Source: JAFGHJ01 sp964525555
GTDB taxonomy: Bacteria > Hydrothermota > UBA3072
NCBI GenBank assembly: GCA_964525555.1
Contig: CAZGHN010000003.1
Coordinates: forward strand, 1 to 64,000
Length of the DNA stretch: 64,000 bases
Direction: 5' to 3'
Part shown: piece after piece, positions 33,035-42,052 of the stretch
Numbering within the stretch: position 1 is the stretch's first letter
How the letters are laid out: every line of letters begins with the position of its first letter
Notes under the pieces: model-generated
Database searches by the model: none
Told to the model about the DNA's origin: nothing
What the model saw: only the letters and a program-made list of their open reading frames with translations
Made by a program: the position numbers and the translations under genes

Positions 33035-33912
33035 TGTATTATTCTATTTATTCTAAATTAAGAGCGATATATTCTTTTCTTCCGGATCGGGAAGATATCG
33101 AAAGCTTTCTCAATGTGCAGAGTACTTCGGGTCTTGTAAACATTCTTACTAAAACGAATTTCTTGAAGAGATTTCCTGTTACAGATAAGGATTTGGAATC
33201 GCATTTGAAGATGATTCCTTTTTCTCTTGCAAAATTTGTAAGAAGTCAGATACCGGATACCTCGGCTCTTTTCTTTGATTCTTATCTTAGAAGTTATGAA
33301 TTACAGGATATTAAAAATATAATTCATGGTGGACAGGGTTTTTTTGTTGATGAATTACATGGCAAAAAATTTAACATTCAAGAATTGAACGATTTTATGC
33401 AAAAGAGATTCTGGAAAGACTGTTGGAATGTTGCATACTCGAAGTATAAAAACACTCTGAGAAAAGTTGATATTGAAATTTCTTTAGATCATTGTTATTA
33501 TTCTTCTTTCCTCAAGGATACGGATTATCTACCTTTTGAAGATAAATACCAGACAATGGAGCTTATTTTTATTCTTATTAATTTTAAAAATAGACTCAGC
33601 TTGCATCGTCTTAAAAATATTTATAATTTGGAAGGTTTCGAGCTAAAAAAATTTCTTATTCCTGAAGGTGAAATTTTAGAAAGTATCGAAGAACAGAAAG
33701 GGTTACTTGAAAATACTTTCATAAAAGAATTTACACATATTTGCTATCGGGATTTTAAATTCAAGATGTATTCTATGAGAGCAATTCTAGCTTTTTTCTT
33801 TCTCCTGGCAATTAGAATAAATGAAATTCTCTCTATTTATAGAGCTAAACCATTAGGATTTGATAAAGAACGACTTAAGGATATTTGGGGTGGGGTTTAT
33901 GTGGGTTCCTGA
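33034..33912 (+). CDS. V-type ATPase subunit C (central-stalk base, V0 d-like)
   Basis: 292 aa, soluble and helical. IYSKLRAIYSFLPDREDIESFLNVQSTSGLVNILTKT and SYELQDIKNIIHGG match the first V-ATPase_C repeat, and MYSMRAILAFFFLLAIRINEILSIYRAKPLG the last. The subunit is a funnel that couples the rotating D/F shaft to the proteolipid ring. Length is a little under the usual 330. It overlaps the subunit I start by 14 bp. Assignment rests on weak but ordered motifs plus the operon. Confidence 0.85.
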   Translation: MYYSIYSKLRAIYSFLPDREDIESFLNVQSTSGLVNILTKTNFLKRFPVTDKDLESHLKMIPFSLAKFVRSQIPDTSALFFDSYLRSYELQDIKNIIHGGQGFFVDELHGKKFNIQELNDFMQKRFWKDCWNVAYSKYKNTLRKVDIEISLDHCYYSSFLKDTDYLPFEDKYQTMELIFILINFKNRLSLHRLKNIYNLEGFELKKFLIPEGEILESIEEQKGLLENTFIKEFTHICYRDFKFKMYSMRAILAFFFLLAIRINEILSIYRAKPLGFDKERLKDIWGGVYVGS

Positions 33913-35794
33913 GGAGATGACGCATTTTTTATTTGCGACAGATGAGGAAGATTTGCCTGGGATTCTTGAATTTATTGGGAAAGAAGGGAAATTTCATATT
34001 GTGGAGTTTTCGCATAATGGCCTGCGGGAGTCTGAATATAAAGGAATTTATTTAAAGTTAGAAGATTATGAAAAAAGAATAGAAGAGATAATTGAATATT
34101 TTGGTATTACAGTTGGGAGACAAATTTCGTCTGGTGCTGTGGATGTGAATGAAGTTGCGGATGAGGTTGGGAATTTTTTAAACGAATTTCAGCAAGAGCT
34201 CGGAGACAAAGAGGATAGGCTTGAAGAGCTAAAATATGAAGAGAAGCAATTGAATCTTGCTTCAGAACTTTTGAGTTTGCTTCCCGAATCGGATACGCCT
34301 ATAGAGGAAATCCGTAGCGGCAGATTTCTTAAGATGTTGGGTGGAATGGTGCCTTATTCTGAAGAAAAAAATATTTTAGAGATTATAGAGGATAGGGACA
34401 TTCTTGTTTACAGAAGAGCTGTTCAGGATAATCTGGTGCCATTAATAATATTTTGTTCATCTCTTGAAATGGATTCATTGGATAAAGTTTTAGAGAGTGT
34501 CCATTTCAGCGGGCTTGATTTTTTTAATCATCTCCAAGGACCTATTGTGGGTTTGAAAGATAAAATTGAGACTAAATTTTGGGAAATAAAGGAAGAGAGA
34601 ACAGAACTTCAGTCTGCTATAAAGAAGACGGGCCGTAATTTAGAAGAAGAGATTTTGAAATTAAAGGATGATATTCGTATTTCAAAGCTGGAGTTAAGAT
34701 GGATGAGTAAGACGGCAAGATCAGAAAAGATTTTTTTTATAAGTACTTATTTGCCAAGTAGAGTAGTTCCGGAAATCAAGAAAAAAGGAGAGAATTTGAA
34801 TCTTTATATCTTGAGCGAAGAGAACGTGAAGCGAAAAAGCAAAGAGGCAAACAAAACGCCCACCAAACTTGATAATCCTTTTGCTTTTCGACCTTTTGAA
34901 TTTCTTGTTAGTTCTTATGGTGTGCCGTCATATAAAGGAATAGATCCGACCGTTTTTACAACTCTATCGTTCCTGGTTTTTTTTGGTATTATGTTTGCGG
35001 ATTTGGGACATGGACTTCTCTTGATCTTAGCAGGTGTTTCTTTGTACTTTATACGCGTATTAAGAAGATTCGCTATTTTTCCCTTAGTTTTAGGAATATC
35101 TTCATCTATTTTTGGTACCATTTTCGGAGAGTTTTTCGGAACCCATCCTTTTGCCCCGATATGGTTTTCTCCTTTCGAAGAACCAGAAAAAGCTATGCTT
35201 CTAGCAGTTTATCTTGGGATATTTATGGTTTCTTTTGGTTTTATTCTGCGTTTGATAGAGTTAGTTATGGAGAATAATAGAGAAGATTTGTTTCTTTCTG
35301 GTCACGGTTTACCCGGTTTTATTTTCTACCTTTCCTCACTTTCACTTGCTTTTTCTGTAATTAATGGACATTCTGGTAGGATAATTCTGACGGAAGGTCT
35401 TATTATAGGAGTTAGCACCTTAGCAGTTGTTTTAGGAATTCCTTTAAAATATGCATTAAAGGAGGGGCTGAATTCCAATAAGTTATTGGTATCTCTGGGA
35501 GAATTGGTTCATCTTTCTCTTTCTATGATTTCCAATACTCTTTCTTTTATTCGAATAGCGGCTTTTAACATTGGACATGTAATTCTGACAATATCGCTGA
35601 TTGAAATTGCGAATTTAATTGGAAATATGATCGGTACCGGAGGGGCCGCAACATTGTTTCTTGGGAATATTGCCATTATCGGGCTTGAAGCAATGATAGT
35701 TTTTATTCAGGGACTTAGACTTGAATACTATGAATTTTATTCTCGTTTCTTTGAAAAGGGAAAAGTAATTTACAAACCTGTAAAATTAAATTAG
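33899..35794 (+). CDS. V-type ATPase subunit I (stator/ion channel subunit a)
   Basis: 631 aa. A soluble N-terminal half (1-330) with long coiled coils (NFLNEFQQELGDKEDRLEELKYEEKQLN, IKKTGRNLEEEILKLKDDIRISKLE) is followed by about eight membrane helices. The first begins after SYGVPSYKGIDPTVFTTLSFLVFFGIMFADLGHGL, a hallmark of the family. The conserved Arg helix is NTLSFIRIAAFNIGHVIL, where Arg serves ion release next to the ring Glu, and QGLRLEYYEFYSRFFEKG closes it. I chose ATG 33899 after GGGGTGGGG; an ATG at 33917 has its ribosome site too close. Confidence 0.92.
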   Translation: MWVPEEMTHFLFATDEEDLPGILEFIGKEGKFHIVEFSHNGLRESEYKGIYLKLEDYEKRIEEIIEYFGITVGRQISSGAVDVNEVADEVGNFLNEFQQELGDKEDRLEELKYEEKQLNLASELLSLLPESDTPIEEIRSGRFLKMLGGMVPYSEEKNILEIIEDRDILVYRRAVQDNLVPLIIFCSSLEMDSLDKVLESVHFSGLDFFNHLQGPIVGLKDKIETKFWEIKEERTELQSAIKKTGRNLEEEILKLKDDIRISKLELRWMSKTARSEKIFFISTYLPSRVVPEIKKKGENLNLYILSEENVKRKSKEANKTPTKLDNPFAFRPFEFLVSSYGVPSYKGIDPTVFTTLSFLVFFGIMFADLGHGLLLILAGVSLYFIRVLRRFAIFPLVLGISSSIFGTIFGEFFGTHPFAPIWFSPFEEPEKAMLLAVYLGIFMVSFGFILRLIELVMENNREDLFLSGHGLPGFIFYLSSLSLAFSVINGHSGRIILTEGLIIGVSTLAVVLGIPLKYALKEGLNSNKLLVSLGELVHLSLSMISNTLSFIRIAAFNIGHVILTISLIEIANLIGNMIGTGGAATLFLGNIAIIGLEAMIVFIQGLRLEYYEFYSRFFEKGKVIYKPVKLN

Positions 35795-35803
35795 GAGGTA
35801 GTT

Positions 35804-36172
35804 ATGGGAAGATTTAGTGGTATTATACAAGGACTGAAAAAAATCAATGTCCTTCTTTTAATTGTTGCTGCGTCTTTTGGTATAATGGGTATATTTACTG
35901 TCTTAACACCTGTTGCTCTTTTCGGGCAGGAAAGTACGGTTTCCGGCTCTTCCGGTAATTACGCAGGATTTGCTTTTCTTGCGGCAGGTTTATCGATTTC
36001 GGTTTCCGTGCTGGGAGCTGGAATAGCTCTTTCCAAGATAGGTTCGGCTGCTGTGGCTGCGATTGCGGAAAAGCCTGAAATTATGGGAGCTGCAATTGTC
36101 TTTGCGGGACTTGCCGAAGGGCTTTCTATCTGGGGGCTTATTGTTTCTGTGCTTATACTTATGAAAGTATGA
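35804..36172 (+). CDS. V-type ATPase proteolipid subunit K (c ring)
   Basis: 122 aa. An N-terminal hydrophobic segment (about 14-42) precedes a two-helix hairpin: YAGFAFLAAGLSISVSVLGAGIALSKIGSAAVAAIAEKPEI and IVFAGLAEGLSIWGLIVSVLILMKV. The ion-binding Glu lies in GLAEGLSIW, and the polar loop EKPE faces subunit C/D. So this is a single-hairpin proteolipid with an extra first helix, which may be a cleaved leader. The Gln pattern of well-known Na+-binding rings is not obvious, so H+ seems likelier, but that is a weak inference. The TTAGGAGG site fits. Confidence 0.9.
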   Translation: MGRFSGIIQGLKKINVLLLIVAASFGIMGIFTVLTPVALFGQESTVSGSSGNYAGFAFLAAGLSISVSVLGAGIALSKIGSAAVAAIAEKPEIMGAAIVFAGLAEGLSIWGLIVSVLILMKV

Positions 36173-36471
36173 AGATAAAAGTTATAGGCGATGAATTTAC
36201 ATGTCTTGGTTTTACTCTTTCCGGGGTTTCTGTAACGCCTGTGGAAGGTGAAGATTCGGTAGCGGAGGAATTTGAGAAGGCTATTAGCGATAATGATGTA
36301 GGGATTATTCTTGTAACGGAAAACGAAGCTGATTTAATAAGGGATAATATCAATAAGCAGAAGACCGAGGGTGAACTGCCACTTGTTGTAGAAATTCCTT
36401 CCAGAAGTGGCTGGAAAGAAAGAGGTAAAGCGCTTGAATTAATCAAAAGAGTTTTATCTATTAGTATATGA
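36169..36471 (+). CDS. V-type ATPase subunit F
   Basis: 100 aa, a small Rossmann-like protein: MKIKVIGDEFTCLGFTLSGV, EEFEKAISDNDVGIILVTENEADLIRDNI, LPLVVEIPSRSGW. These match ATP-synthase F of archaeal and bacterial V/A-type enzymes, the central-shaft partner of subunit D with a regulatory C-terminal helix. Its ATG overlaps the subunit K stop (ATGA). A repeat-filled gap of 366 bp then separates it from subunit E, which is unusual within this otherwise tight operon. Confidence 0.9.
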   Translation: MKIKVIGDEFTCLGFTLSGVSVTPVEGEDSVAEEFEKAISDNDVGIILVTENEADLIRDNINKQKTEGELPLVVEIPSRSGWKERGKALELIKRVLSISI

Positions 36472-36837
36472 AAGAGAAAAACTTGGCCACAAAGGCACAA
36501 AGACACAAAGGTAGAATTATGAATTTTGAACCATTGTTTAAGAAAAATGAAATATTAAAATTTAAAAAGGAAAATGACAAATAAAAATGCAAAAACTAAA
36601 AATGATAGGATGAAAGATTAATGCTGATTGAAAAGGATTCTTTGTTTGTTTCTTTTTGTTCATTTTTGAACTTTGATTTATCATTTTCCATTTTGGCATT
36701 TGATTTTTACATTATTTGAGAGGGTATAAAAAGATATGTTATATAATCTTAATGCTTTGGTTGGTGACTTAGTGATGAATAAAATAATGATATTTAATCT
36801 TAGTGCCTTGGTGTTATTCGTGGCGTAAGAAATTATT
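36472..36837. repeat. Repeat-filled gap inside the V-ATPase operon
   Basis: No gene. CCACAAAGGCACAAAGACAC near 36484, then at about 36533-36718 the second AT-rich imperfect palindrome (ATTAAAATTTAAAAAGG and AATGACAAATAAAAATGC units answered by TTTATCATTTTCCATTTTGG), then two related phrases with ATCTTAATGCTTTGGTTGG and ATCTTAGTGCCTTGGTG. No promoter of quality is visible, so subunits E, A, B and D are probably read through. Confidence 0.6.
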
Positions 36838-37416
36838 ATGAAAAAAGATATAAATGAATTGAGAGAAAAAATAATTAGTAATGCCGAGAAAGAGGCAGAA
36901 AATCTCCTTTCCAGAGCTAAGAAAGTTGAAAAACGCATATTAATTCAAGCAAGAGAAGAAGAGAAAAAAATTAAAGAAGAGGCTGAAAAAAAGGGTAAAT
37001 CCTTGTTTGAAAAGGAAAAAATGAGGATAAATTCAAAGAAAAAAAATGATGAGAAAAAAGAATTCTTTTCGTTGAGGAATAAACTTTTTGAATTATTGCA
37101 TAAGGATTTGGAAGAAGCGCTTGTTTTAATGCTTGAAACCGGTAAGCTGGACGATTGGGTAAAGTCGTGCTGCGAGGAGATTATTAAAGAAGAAAAAGAA
37201 GTTACTTTGGTTGCAAGAGAAGAAGACCTCGGAGGTTTAAAGAAGATCTGTAGCGGGCTAAATGGCTTAAAATTTGCTCATGAGCCGGTAACAGGCGGTT
37301 TTTTAATAAGGAGTAAAGAAAACGAATATGATTTTCGTTTTTCCGTTCTTTCTTCTAATATATTGAAACAAAATATGAAAATGGTTGCCGATAAATTGGG
37401 GGTTAGCAGTGGGTGA
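36838..37416 (+). CDS. V-type ATPase subunit E (peripheral stalk)
   Basis: 192 aa. The N-terminal half is a charged coiled coil (INELREKIISNAEKEAENLLSRAKKVEKRI, REEEKKIKEEAEKKGK) that pairs with subunit G/H. The C-terminal half is a globular head-binding domain ending EPVTGGFLIRSKENEYDFRFSVLSSNIL, with the conserved GGF turn of subunit E. No ribosome site is clear before ATG 36838. It overlaps the GTG start of subunit A by 8 bp. Confidence 0.88.
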   Translation: MKKDINELREKIISNAEKEAENLLSRAKKVEKRILIQAREEEKKIKEEAEKKGKSLFEKEKMRINSKKKNDEKKEFFSLRNKLFELLHKDLEEALVLMLETGKLDDWVKSCCEEIIKEEKEVTLVAREEDLGGLKKICSGLNGLKFAHEPVTGGFLIRSKENEYDFRFSVLSSNILKQNMKMVADKLGVSSG

Positions 37417-39169
37417 GGCTATAATTAAAAGAATTGAAGGTCCCATAATTATATCTAAAAATACCCGGGATATCGAAATGAATGAGGAAGTTCGTATCGG
37501 TGATGAGAATCTTGTGGGAGAGGTTATAAGAATTAATGGTGATGAATCTATGATACAGATATATGAAGATACGACCGGGCTTTCGCCCGGGATTAAAATA
37601 TTTGGTACCGGAAAGCCCTTGTCGGTTGAATTAGGCCCCGGAATTATATCCAATACCTTTGACGGAATACAACGCCCTCTTACTGTAATAAAAGAAAAAC
37701 AGGGTATTTTTATAAAAAGAGGGGCAAAAGTGTCTGCACTTCTGCGGGATAAAAAATGGAAAGTCGATATAAAAGTGAATAAAGGAGATGAAGTCTTTCC
37801 TAATTCTATAATCGGAGAAGTGGAAGAGACTTCTCTCGTTAAGCATAGAATTTTGGTTCCTCCCGGGATTACCGGGAAGGTTATCGAGGTGGAAGAGACT
37901 TCCGATTATAGGGTTACAGATATCATTTGCCTGGTGGAAAGAATAGATGGTGAAAGAGAAGAAATCAAGTTATTTCATTCCTGGCCGGTGAGAAAAAAGA
38001 GACCTTTTTTGGAAAGAATTCCACCGGAAGAGATAATGTTTACGGGTCAGCGGGTTATAGATTCGGTTTTCCCGATTGCAAAGGGTGGGGTTGCGGCGAT
38101 CCCGGGAGGATTTGGTACAGGTAAAACCGTAACTCAGCATTCTCTCGCCAAATGGTCTGATGTAGATATAATTATATACATTGGTTGTGGTGAAAGAGGT
38201 AATGAAATGGCACAGGTATTGGAAGAATTTCCCGCACTCAAAGATCCCAGATCCGGTAAATCTCTTATGGAACGAACCATCCTTATTGCTAATACTTCCA
38301 ATATGCCGGTTACTGCCAGAGAGTCCAGCATATATACAGGTATAACTATAGCCGAATATTTTCGCGATATGGGATATGATGTTGCTCTCTTTGCCGATTC
38401 TACTTCACGCTGGGCTGAAGCCCTTCGAGAAATATCCGGTAGAATGGAGCAGATGCCTGCAGAAAAAGGTTTTCCAGCTTATTTATCTTCCAGGCTTGCC
38501 GGGTTTTATGAGAGGGGAGGTAGAGTCAAAGTTGCAGAAGATAGAATAGGCTCCGTCAGTATAGTAGGAGCGGTATCGCCGCCGGGTGGTGATTTTTCCG
38601 AGCCGGTTACAAGTCATACGAAACGTTTTATTAGTACATTCTGGGTTTTAGATAGGGAACTTGCATATTCAAGACATTATCCGGCTATATCCTGGACGGA
38701 ATCATATTCAGGATATTTAGATAGAGTTAGCAGCTGGTGGGAAAGTAAAGGTTTGTCTAATAAAGAGTTACGTAATAAATTGATGGCTATTCTCCTTCTG
38801 GATTCGCATTTAAGAGAAATTGTACAATTAGTAGGAGAAGGAGCTCTTCCGGAAAGAGAGCGACTTACTTTAAGGAAAGCCGAACTTATCAAGGAAAGTT
38901 TCTTACAGCAAAATTCTCTTTCTATTATTGATGGATATTGCGGACCTGAAAAACAGTATAGAATGCTAAAAACTATATTTGATTTCGGAGATGGAGCGGA
39001 AGATCTTCTTAAGATAGGTGTTCCTTTATTTAAGATAGAGGAATTACCGGTTTTTTCCGAGATTAAAAGAATGAAAGAAGAAATAAAAAATGATGACTTG
39101 CATAAATTCGATGAGTTGGCGTCGAGAATTGAAGAGAATTTTTCTGACCTGAGGAAAGAATATGGATAA
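37409..39169 (+). CDS. atpA: V-type ATPase catalytic subunit A
   Basis: 586 aa, the catalytic ATP-binding subunit. IKRIEGPIIIS opens the beta-barrel. The family's non-homologous insert lies around 120-210. Walker A is GGFGTGKTVTQH and the catalytic Glu lies in YIGCGERGNEMAQVLEEFP. DSTSRWAEALREISGRMEQMPAEKGFPAYL and the later ISWTESYSGY segment are diagnostic of V/A-type A subunits. The start is most likely GTG at 37409 with GGGGGTT upstream, since an upstream in-frame start adds residues from the subunit E frame. Its stop region overlaps the subunit B ATG by 8 bp. Confidence 0.96.
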   Translation: MGEAIIKRIEGPIIISKNTRDIEMNEEVRIGDENLVGEVIRINGDESMIQIYEDTTGLSPGIKIFGTGKPLSVELGPGIISNTFDGIQRPLTVIKEKQGIFIKRGAKVSALLRDKKWKVDIKVNKGDEVFPNSIIGEVEETSLVKHRILVPPGITGKVIEVEETSDYRVTDIICLVERIDGEREEIKLFHSWPVRKKRPFLERIPPEEIMFTGQRVIDSVFPIAKGGVAAIPGGFGTGKTVTQHSLAKWSDVDIIIYIGCGERGNEMAQVLEEFPALKDPRSGKSLMERTILIANTSNMPVTARESSIYTGITIAEYFRDMGYDVALFADSTSRWAEALREISGRMEQMPAEKGFPAYLSSRLAGFYERGGRVKVAEDRIGSVSIVGAVSPPGGDFSEPVTSHTKRFISTFWVLDRELAYSRHYPAISWTESYSGYLDRVSSWWESKGLSNKELRNKLMAILLLDSHLREIVQLVGEGALPERERLTLRKAELIKESFLQQNSLSIIDGYCGPEKQYRMLKTIFDFGDGAEDLLKIGVPLFKIEELPVFSEIKRMKEEIKNDDLHKFDELASRIEENFSDLRKEYG

Positions 39170-40538
39170 ATTGTATGAGAAAAAACAGATAGGTGCAAAT
39201 GTAATAAGCGGTCCGCTTCTCATAATTGAAGGTGTCAGAGGTGTTGGATTCGGAGAGATGGTTGAAATAGAACAAGATGATGAAAAAAGACTGGGTAGAG
39301 TGATCGATATTGACGAGGATCGGGCTGTAGTGCAGATTTTTTCCGGTACCAGCGGTATAAACAGAGAGAAAGTAAGGACCAGATTCGTAGGTTCTCCGAT
39401 TACTATTTCTGTATCAGAAGAGATGCTTGGAAGAGTTTTTGATGGACTTGGAAGACCTTTAGACGGAGGAGGTGAGGTTTTGGGTGAAGATGAAAGAGAC
39501 GTCAATGGTTTTCCTTTGAATCCCGACGTACGCGAATATCCAAGGGAGAATATTATAACCGGTATATCTGCGATAGATTCTCTTGCAACTTTGATTCGGG
39601 GTCAGAAATTGCCGATATTTTCCGGCTCGGGCTTACCTCATAATGAAATAGCTGCTCAGATTGTTAATCAAGCGAGAATCTCTACCAAAGAAGAATTCGT
39701 TGTTGTTTTTGCTGCTATGGGGATAAGAGCCGATGAAGCAGAATTTTTTCAAAGGAAATTTGAGGAAGGAGGAGAATTAGGGCGTTTGATAACTTTTCTT
39801 AATTTAGCTGATAGCCCTTCGGTAGAGAGACTGATTACGCCCCGTTGTGCTCTTAGCGTAGCTGAGTTTTTTGCTTTCGAGAAGGATAAACATGTTCTTG
39901 TAATACTGACCGATATTACGAATTATTGTGAGGCTTTAAGGGAAGTATCTTCGGTTAGAGGAGAAGTTCCCTCGCGGAAGGGTTATCCTGGATACCTTTA
40001 CAGTGATCTTGCTTCGCTTTATGAGAGGACGGGTAGAATTAAGGGTAAAAAGGGTTCTATTACGCAGATACCGATACTTACCATGCCAAATGACGATATA
40101 ACGCACCCGATTCCTGACCTTACCGGTTACATAACGGAAGGGCAAATCGTTCTTTCTAGAGATATGCATCAGAAGGGTATATACCCACCTTTTGATACTC
40201 TTTCCTCTCTTTCGAGGTTAATGAAAGATGGTATTGGGGAAGGTAAGACCAGAAAAGACCATGCGAACCTTTACGGACAATTGTATGCTTCTTATTCGAG
40301 GGTTCAAAAAGTTCGTTCTCTGGCTTCGATAATCGGAGAAGAGGAATTATCTGAAGTGGATAGAAGTTATCTTAATTTCGGAGAAAAATTCGAGAAGTCT
40401 TTCCTTCAGCAAGACTCTAAAGAATCTTACACTATCGAAGAAACTCTAAACAGAGGTTGGGAATTGCTTCGCATACTCCCTAGAAATGAGTTGACCAGAG
40501 TAAAAGAAGTTGAAATAAATGAATTTTTGGGAGGTTAA
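39162..40538 (+). CDS. atpB: V-type ATPase regulatory subunit B
   Basis: 458 aa, the non-catalytic partner of subunit A in the A3B3 hexamer. GPLLIIEGVRGVGFGEMVEI opens it. In place of a Walker A loop it has FSGSGLPHNEIAAQIVNQA, the normal B-subunit sequence. FFQRKFEEGGELGRLITFLNLADSPSVERLITPR, DITNYCEALREVSSVRGEVPSRKGYPGYLYSDLASLYERTGRI and LTMPNDDITHPIPDLTGYITEGQI are family signatures. It ends one base before the subunit D ATG. Together with A this makes the V/A-type identity certain. Confidence 0.96.
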   Translation: MDKLYEKKQIGANVISGPLLIIEGVRGVGFGEMVEIEQDDEKRLGRVIDIDEDRAVVQIFSGTSGINREKVRTRFVGSPITISVSEEMLGRVFDGLGRPLDGGGEVLGEDERDVNGFPLNPDVREYPRENIITGISAIDSLATLIRGQKLPIFSGSGLPHNEIAAQIVNQARISTKEEFVVVFAAMGIRADEAEFFQRKFEEGGELGRLITFLNLADSPSVERLITPRCALSVAEFFAFEKDKHVLVILTDITNYCEALREVSSVRGEVPSRKGYPGYLYSDLASLYERTGRIKGKKGSITQIPILTMPNDDITHPIPDLTGYITEGQIVLSRDMHQKGIYPPFDTLSSLSRLMKDGIGEGKTRKDHANLYGQLYASYSRVQKVRSLASIIGEEELSEVDRSYLNFGEKFEKSFLQQDSKESYTIEETLNRGWELLRILPRNELTRVKEVEINEFLGG

Positions 40539-41144
40539 ATGCGTGTAGCTCCGACGCAGAGTAATTTGTTGAAACTTAAAAGGAAGTTGGAAATTACAGA
40601 AGAGGGATATGGTCTCCTTGATGAAAAGAGAGAAGTGATGATAATGGAGTTGATGAGAAACATACGTGGTTTTAAAGAAATGGAAGAAGAAGTTACTCAG
40701 GAATTGAAAGAGGCTTATGGTGCACTTGAAAAAGCATGGGTTTATACGGGTAGGGAAAAAATAGAGAATTCCATAGGAGACGAAGAAGAAGTTAATGTTG
40801 AAGTTCGGTTCAGATCGGTTATGGGAATTCCTGTGCCGGAATTTCTTTTGGATGTTCCCTCGAAAAAGGTTCAAGCGAGTCTTGACTCGACTGATGAGTA
40901 TTTTGATGACGCTTTTATAAGGTTCAGAGAAATAATTGAAGTTATTGCCAAGTGGGCTGAAAAAGAGATACTTATATGGAGACTCGGGTCGGAGATAAGT
41001 AAAACCCAGAAGAGGGTAAATGCCTTGGAGAAGATTTTTATACCTCAGTATAAAGAAGATATCAGTAGAATAGAAGATAGTCTTGAGGAGGAAGAAAGAG
41101 AAGCATTTTTTAGAATGAAAAGGTTGAAAAGAGGAGAAAAATAA
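40539..41144 (+). CDS. atpD: V-type ATPase central-shaft subunit D
   Basis: 201 aa, two long helices that form the rotor axle. It starts MRVAPTQSNLLKLKRKLEITEEGYGLLDEKREVMIMEL, the family signature, and the last third returns as an antiparallel coil (ISKTQKRVNALEKIFIPQYKEDISRIEDSLEEEEREAFFRMKRLK), matching ALE-x-I-xIP of subunit D. An ATTTTTGGGAGG ribosome site lies in the end of subunit B. It is followed six bases later by a UspA gene. Confidence 0.95.
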   Translation: MRVAPTQSNLLKLKRKLEITEEGYGLLDEKREVMIMELMRNIRGFKEMEEEVTQELKEAYGALEKAWVYTGREKIENSIGDEEEVNVEVRFRSVMGIPVPEFLLDVPSKKVQASLDSTDEYFDDAFIRFREIIEVIAKWAEKEILIWRLGSEISKTQKRVNALEKIFIPQYKEDISRIEDSLEEEEREAFFRMKRLKRGEK

Positions 41145-41149
41145 TTATT

Positions 41150-41590
41150 ATGGAAAAAATTCTTTTATATATAATTTCAGGAGAAACAAGGGCTTCCTGG
41201 GATAGGGCTGTAGAAATTAGTAAAGGTCTTTCAGCTACTCTATATGCTTTATTCATCGTAGATAAGGATTTGGTTAAGACTGTAGCAAATATGAGAGGAT
41301 TAGATGAAATCGATACTGCTATACAGATTGAAGAAGAGGGTTGGAAATATCTTTACTATCTTGAAGATAAGGCAGTTAATGAGGGTGTTAAGACGGCTCT
41401 TTTTGTTGAGGAAGGTGATTCTATTGATATCCTTAGAAGATTCGTGAAAGAAAGAAATATTGAGCTGCTTATTGTAGGACATCGAAGCGGACAGGGTGTC
41501 GAGGGAAGGAAAGTAGAAAGAATGATTCAGCAGATGATTGAATATGTTCAATGTCCGATTCTTATTGAAAAAGAGGGAGGAAAGAGATGA
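41150..41590 (+). CDS. Universal stress protein, UspA family
   Basis: 146 aa, one Usp domain: KILLYIISGETRASWDRAVEISKGLSATLYALFIVD at the N-terminus and ELLIVGHRSGQGVEGRKVERMIQQMIEYVQCPILIEKE at the C-terminus. The nucleotide-binding motif GxxGxGx9GS/T is partly kept (GHRSGQGVEGRK), so ATP binding is possible but not certain. It sits in the V-ATPase operon and overlaps the next gene by 4 bp, which hints at adjusting energy metabolism under stress; that is inference. Confidence 0.85.
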   Translation: MEKILLYIISGETRASWDRAVEISKGLSATLYALFIVDKDLVKTVANMRGLDEIDTAIQIEEEGWKYLYYLEDKAVNEGVKTALFVEEGDSIDILRRFVKERNIELLIVGHRSGQGVEGRKVERMIQQMIEYVQCPILIEKEGGKR

Positions 41591-42039
41591 TTGAAGAATT
41601 TCTCGATGAGGACTTAATTATTGTTTTAGATAAGATTGAAGATAAATTCACAATGATTGAAAAGATGGTGGACCAGGCTCTTCGAAAGGGAGTTATAATG
41701 ACAAGGGAACCAATTTTGCATAAGATTAGAGAAAGAGAGGAGTTGGAAAGCACCGGAGTGGTTGAAGGTATAGCCATACCGCATGCAAGAACTGAAGCAG
41801 TTAAAGATCTTTTAATGGTTATAGGAATTATTAAAGAAGGTCTGGATTTTAATTCTCTTGATGGAAAACCGGTTAATATTGTTTTTCTGATTGTAGCTCC
41901 TGAAGAAGCGAAGAGTAAATATATACAGGTTCTTGCGCGAATATCGAGGATGTGCAGACAGGAAGATTTCCGGAAGACTTTGCTGGGTACGACTTCACCT
42001 TCCGAAGTGATTTCGGTTTTGCGAAAATTTGATACTTAA
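41587..42039 (+). CDS. PTS EIIA domain protein, PtsN-like
   Basis: 150 aa. The EIIA fold of the fructose/mannitol/nitrogen class is clear: ALRKGVIMTREPILHKIREREELESTGVVEGIAIPHARTEAVKDLLMVIGII with the phospho-His in IPHAR (near residue 67), and DGKPVNIVFLIVAPEEAKSKYIQVLARISRM. No transporter EIIB or EIIC is nearby, so it is more likely regulatory than a sugar carrier, as for PtsN. It overlaps uspA by 4 bp and lies downstream of the V-ATPase genes, so it may link phosphorylation state to ion transport. Confidence 0.87.
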   Translation: MIEEFLDEDLIIVLDKIEDKFTMIEKMVDQALRKGVIMTREPILHKIREREELESTGVVEGIAIPHARTEAVKDLLMVIGIIKEGLDFNSLDGKPVNIVFLIVAPEEAKSKYIQVLARISRMCRQEDFRKTLLGTTSPSEVISVLRKFDT

Positions 42040-42052
42040 GAAGGATCCTTAG

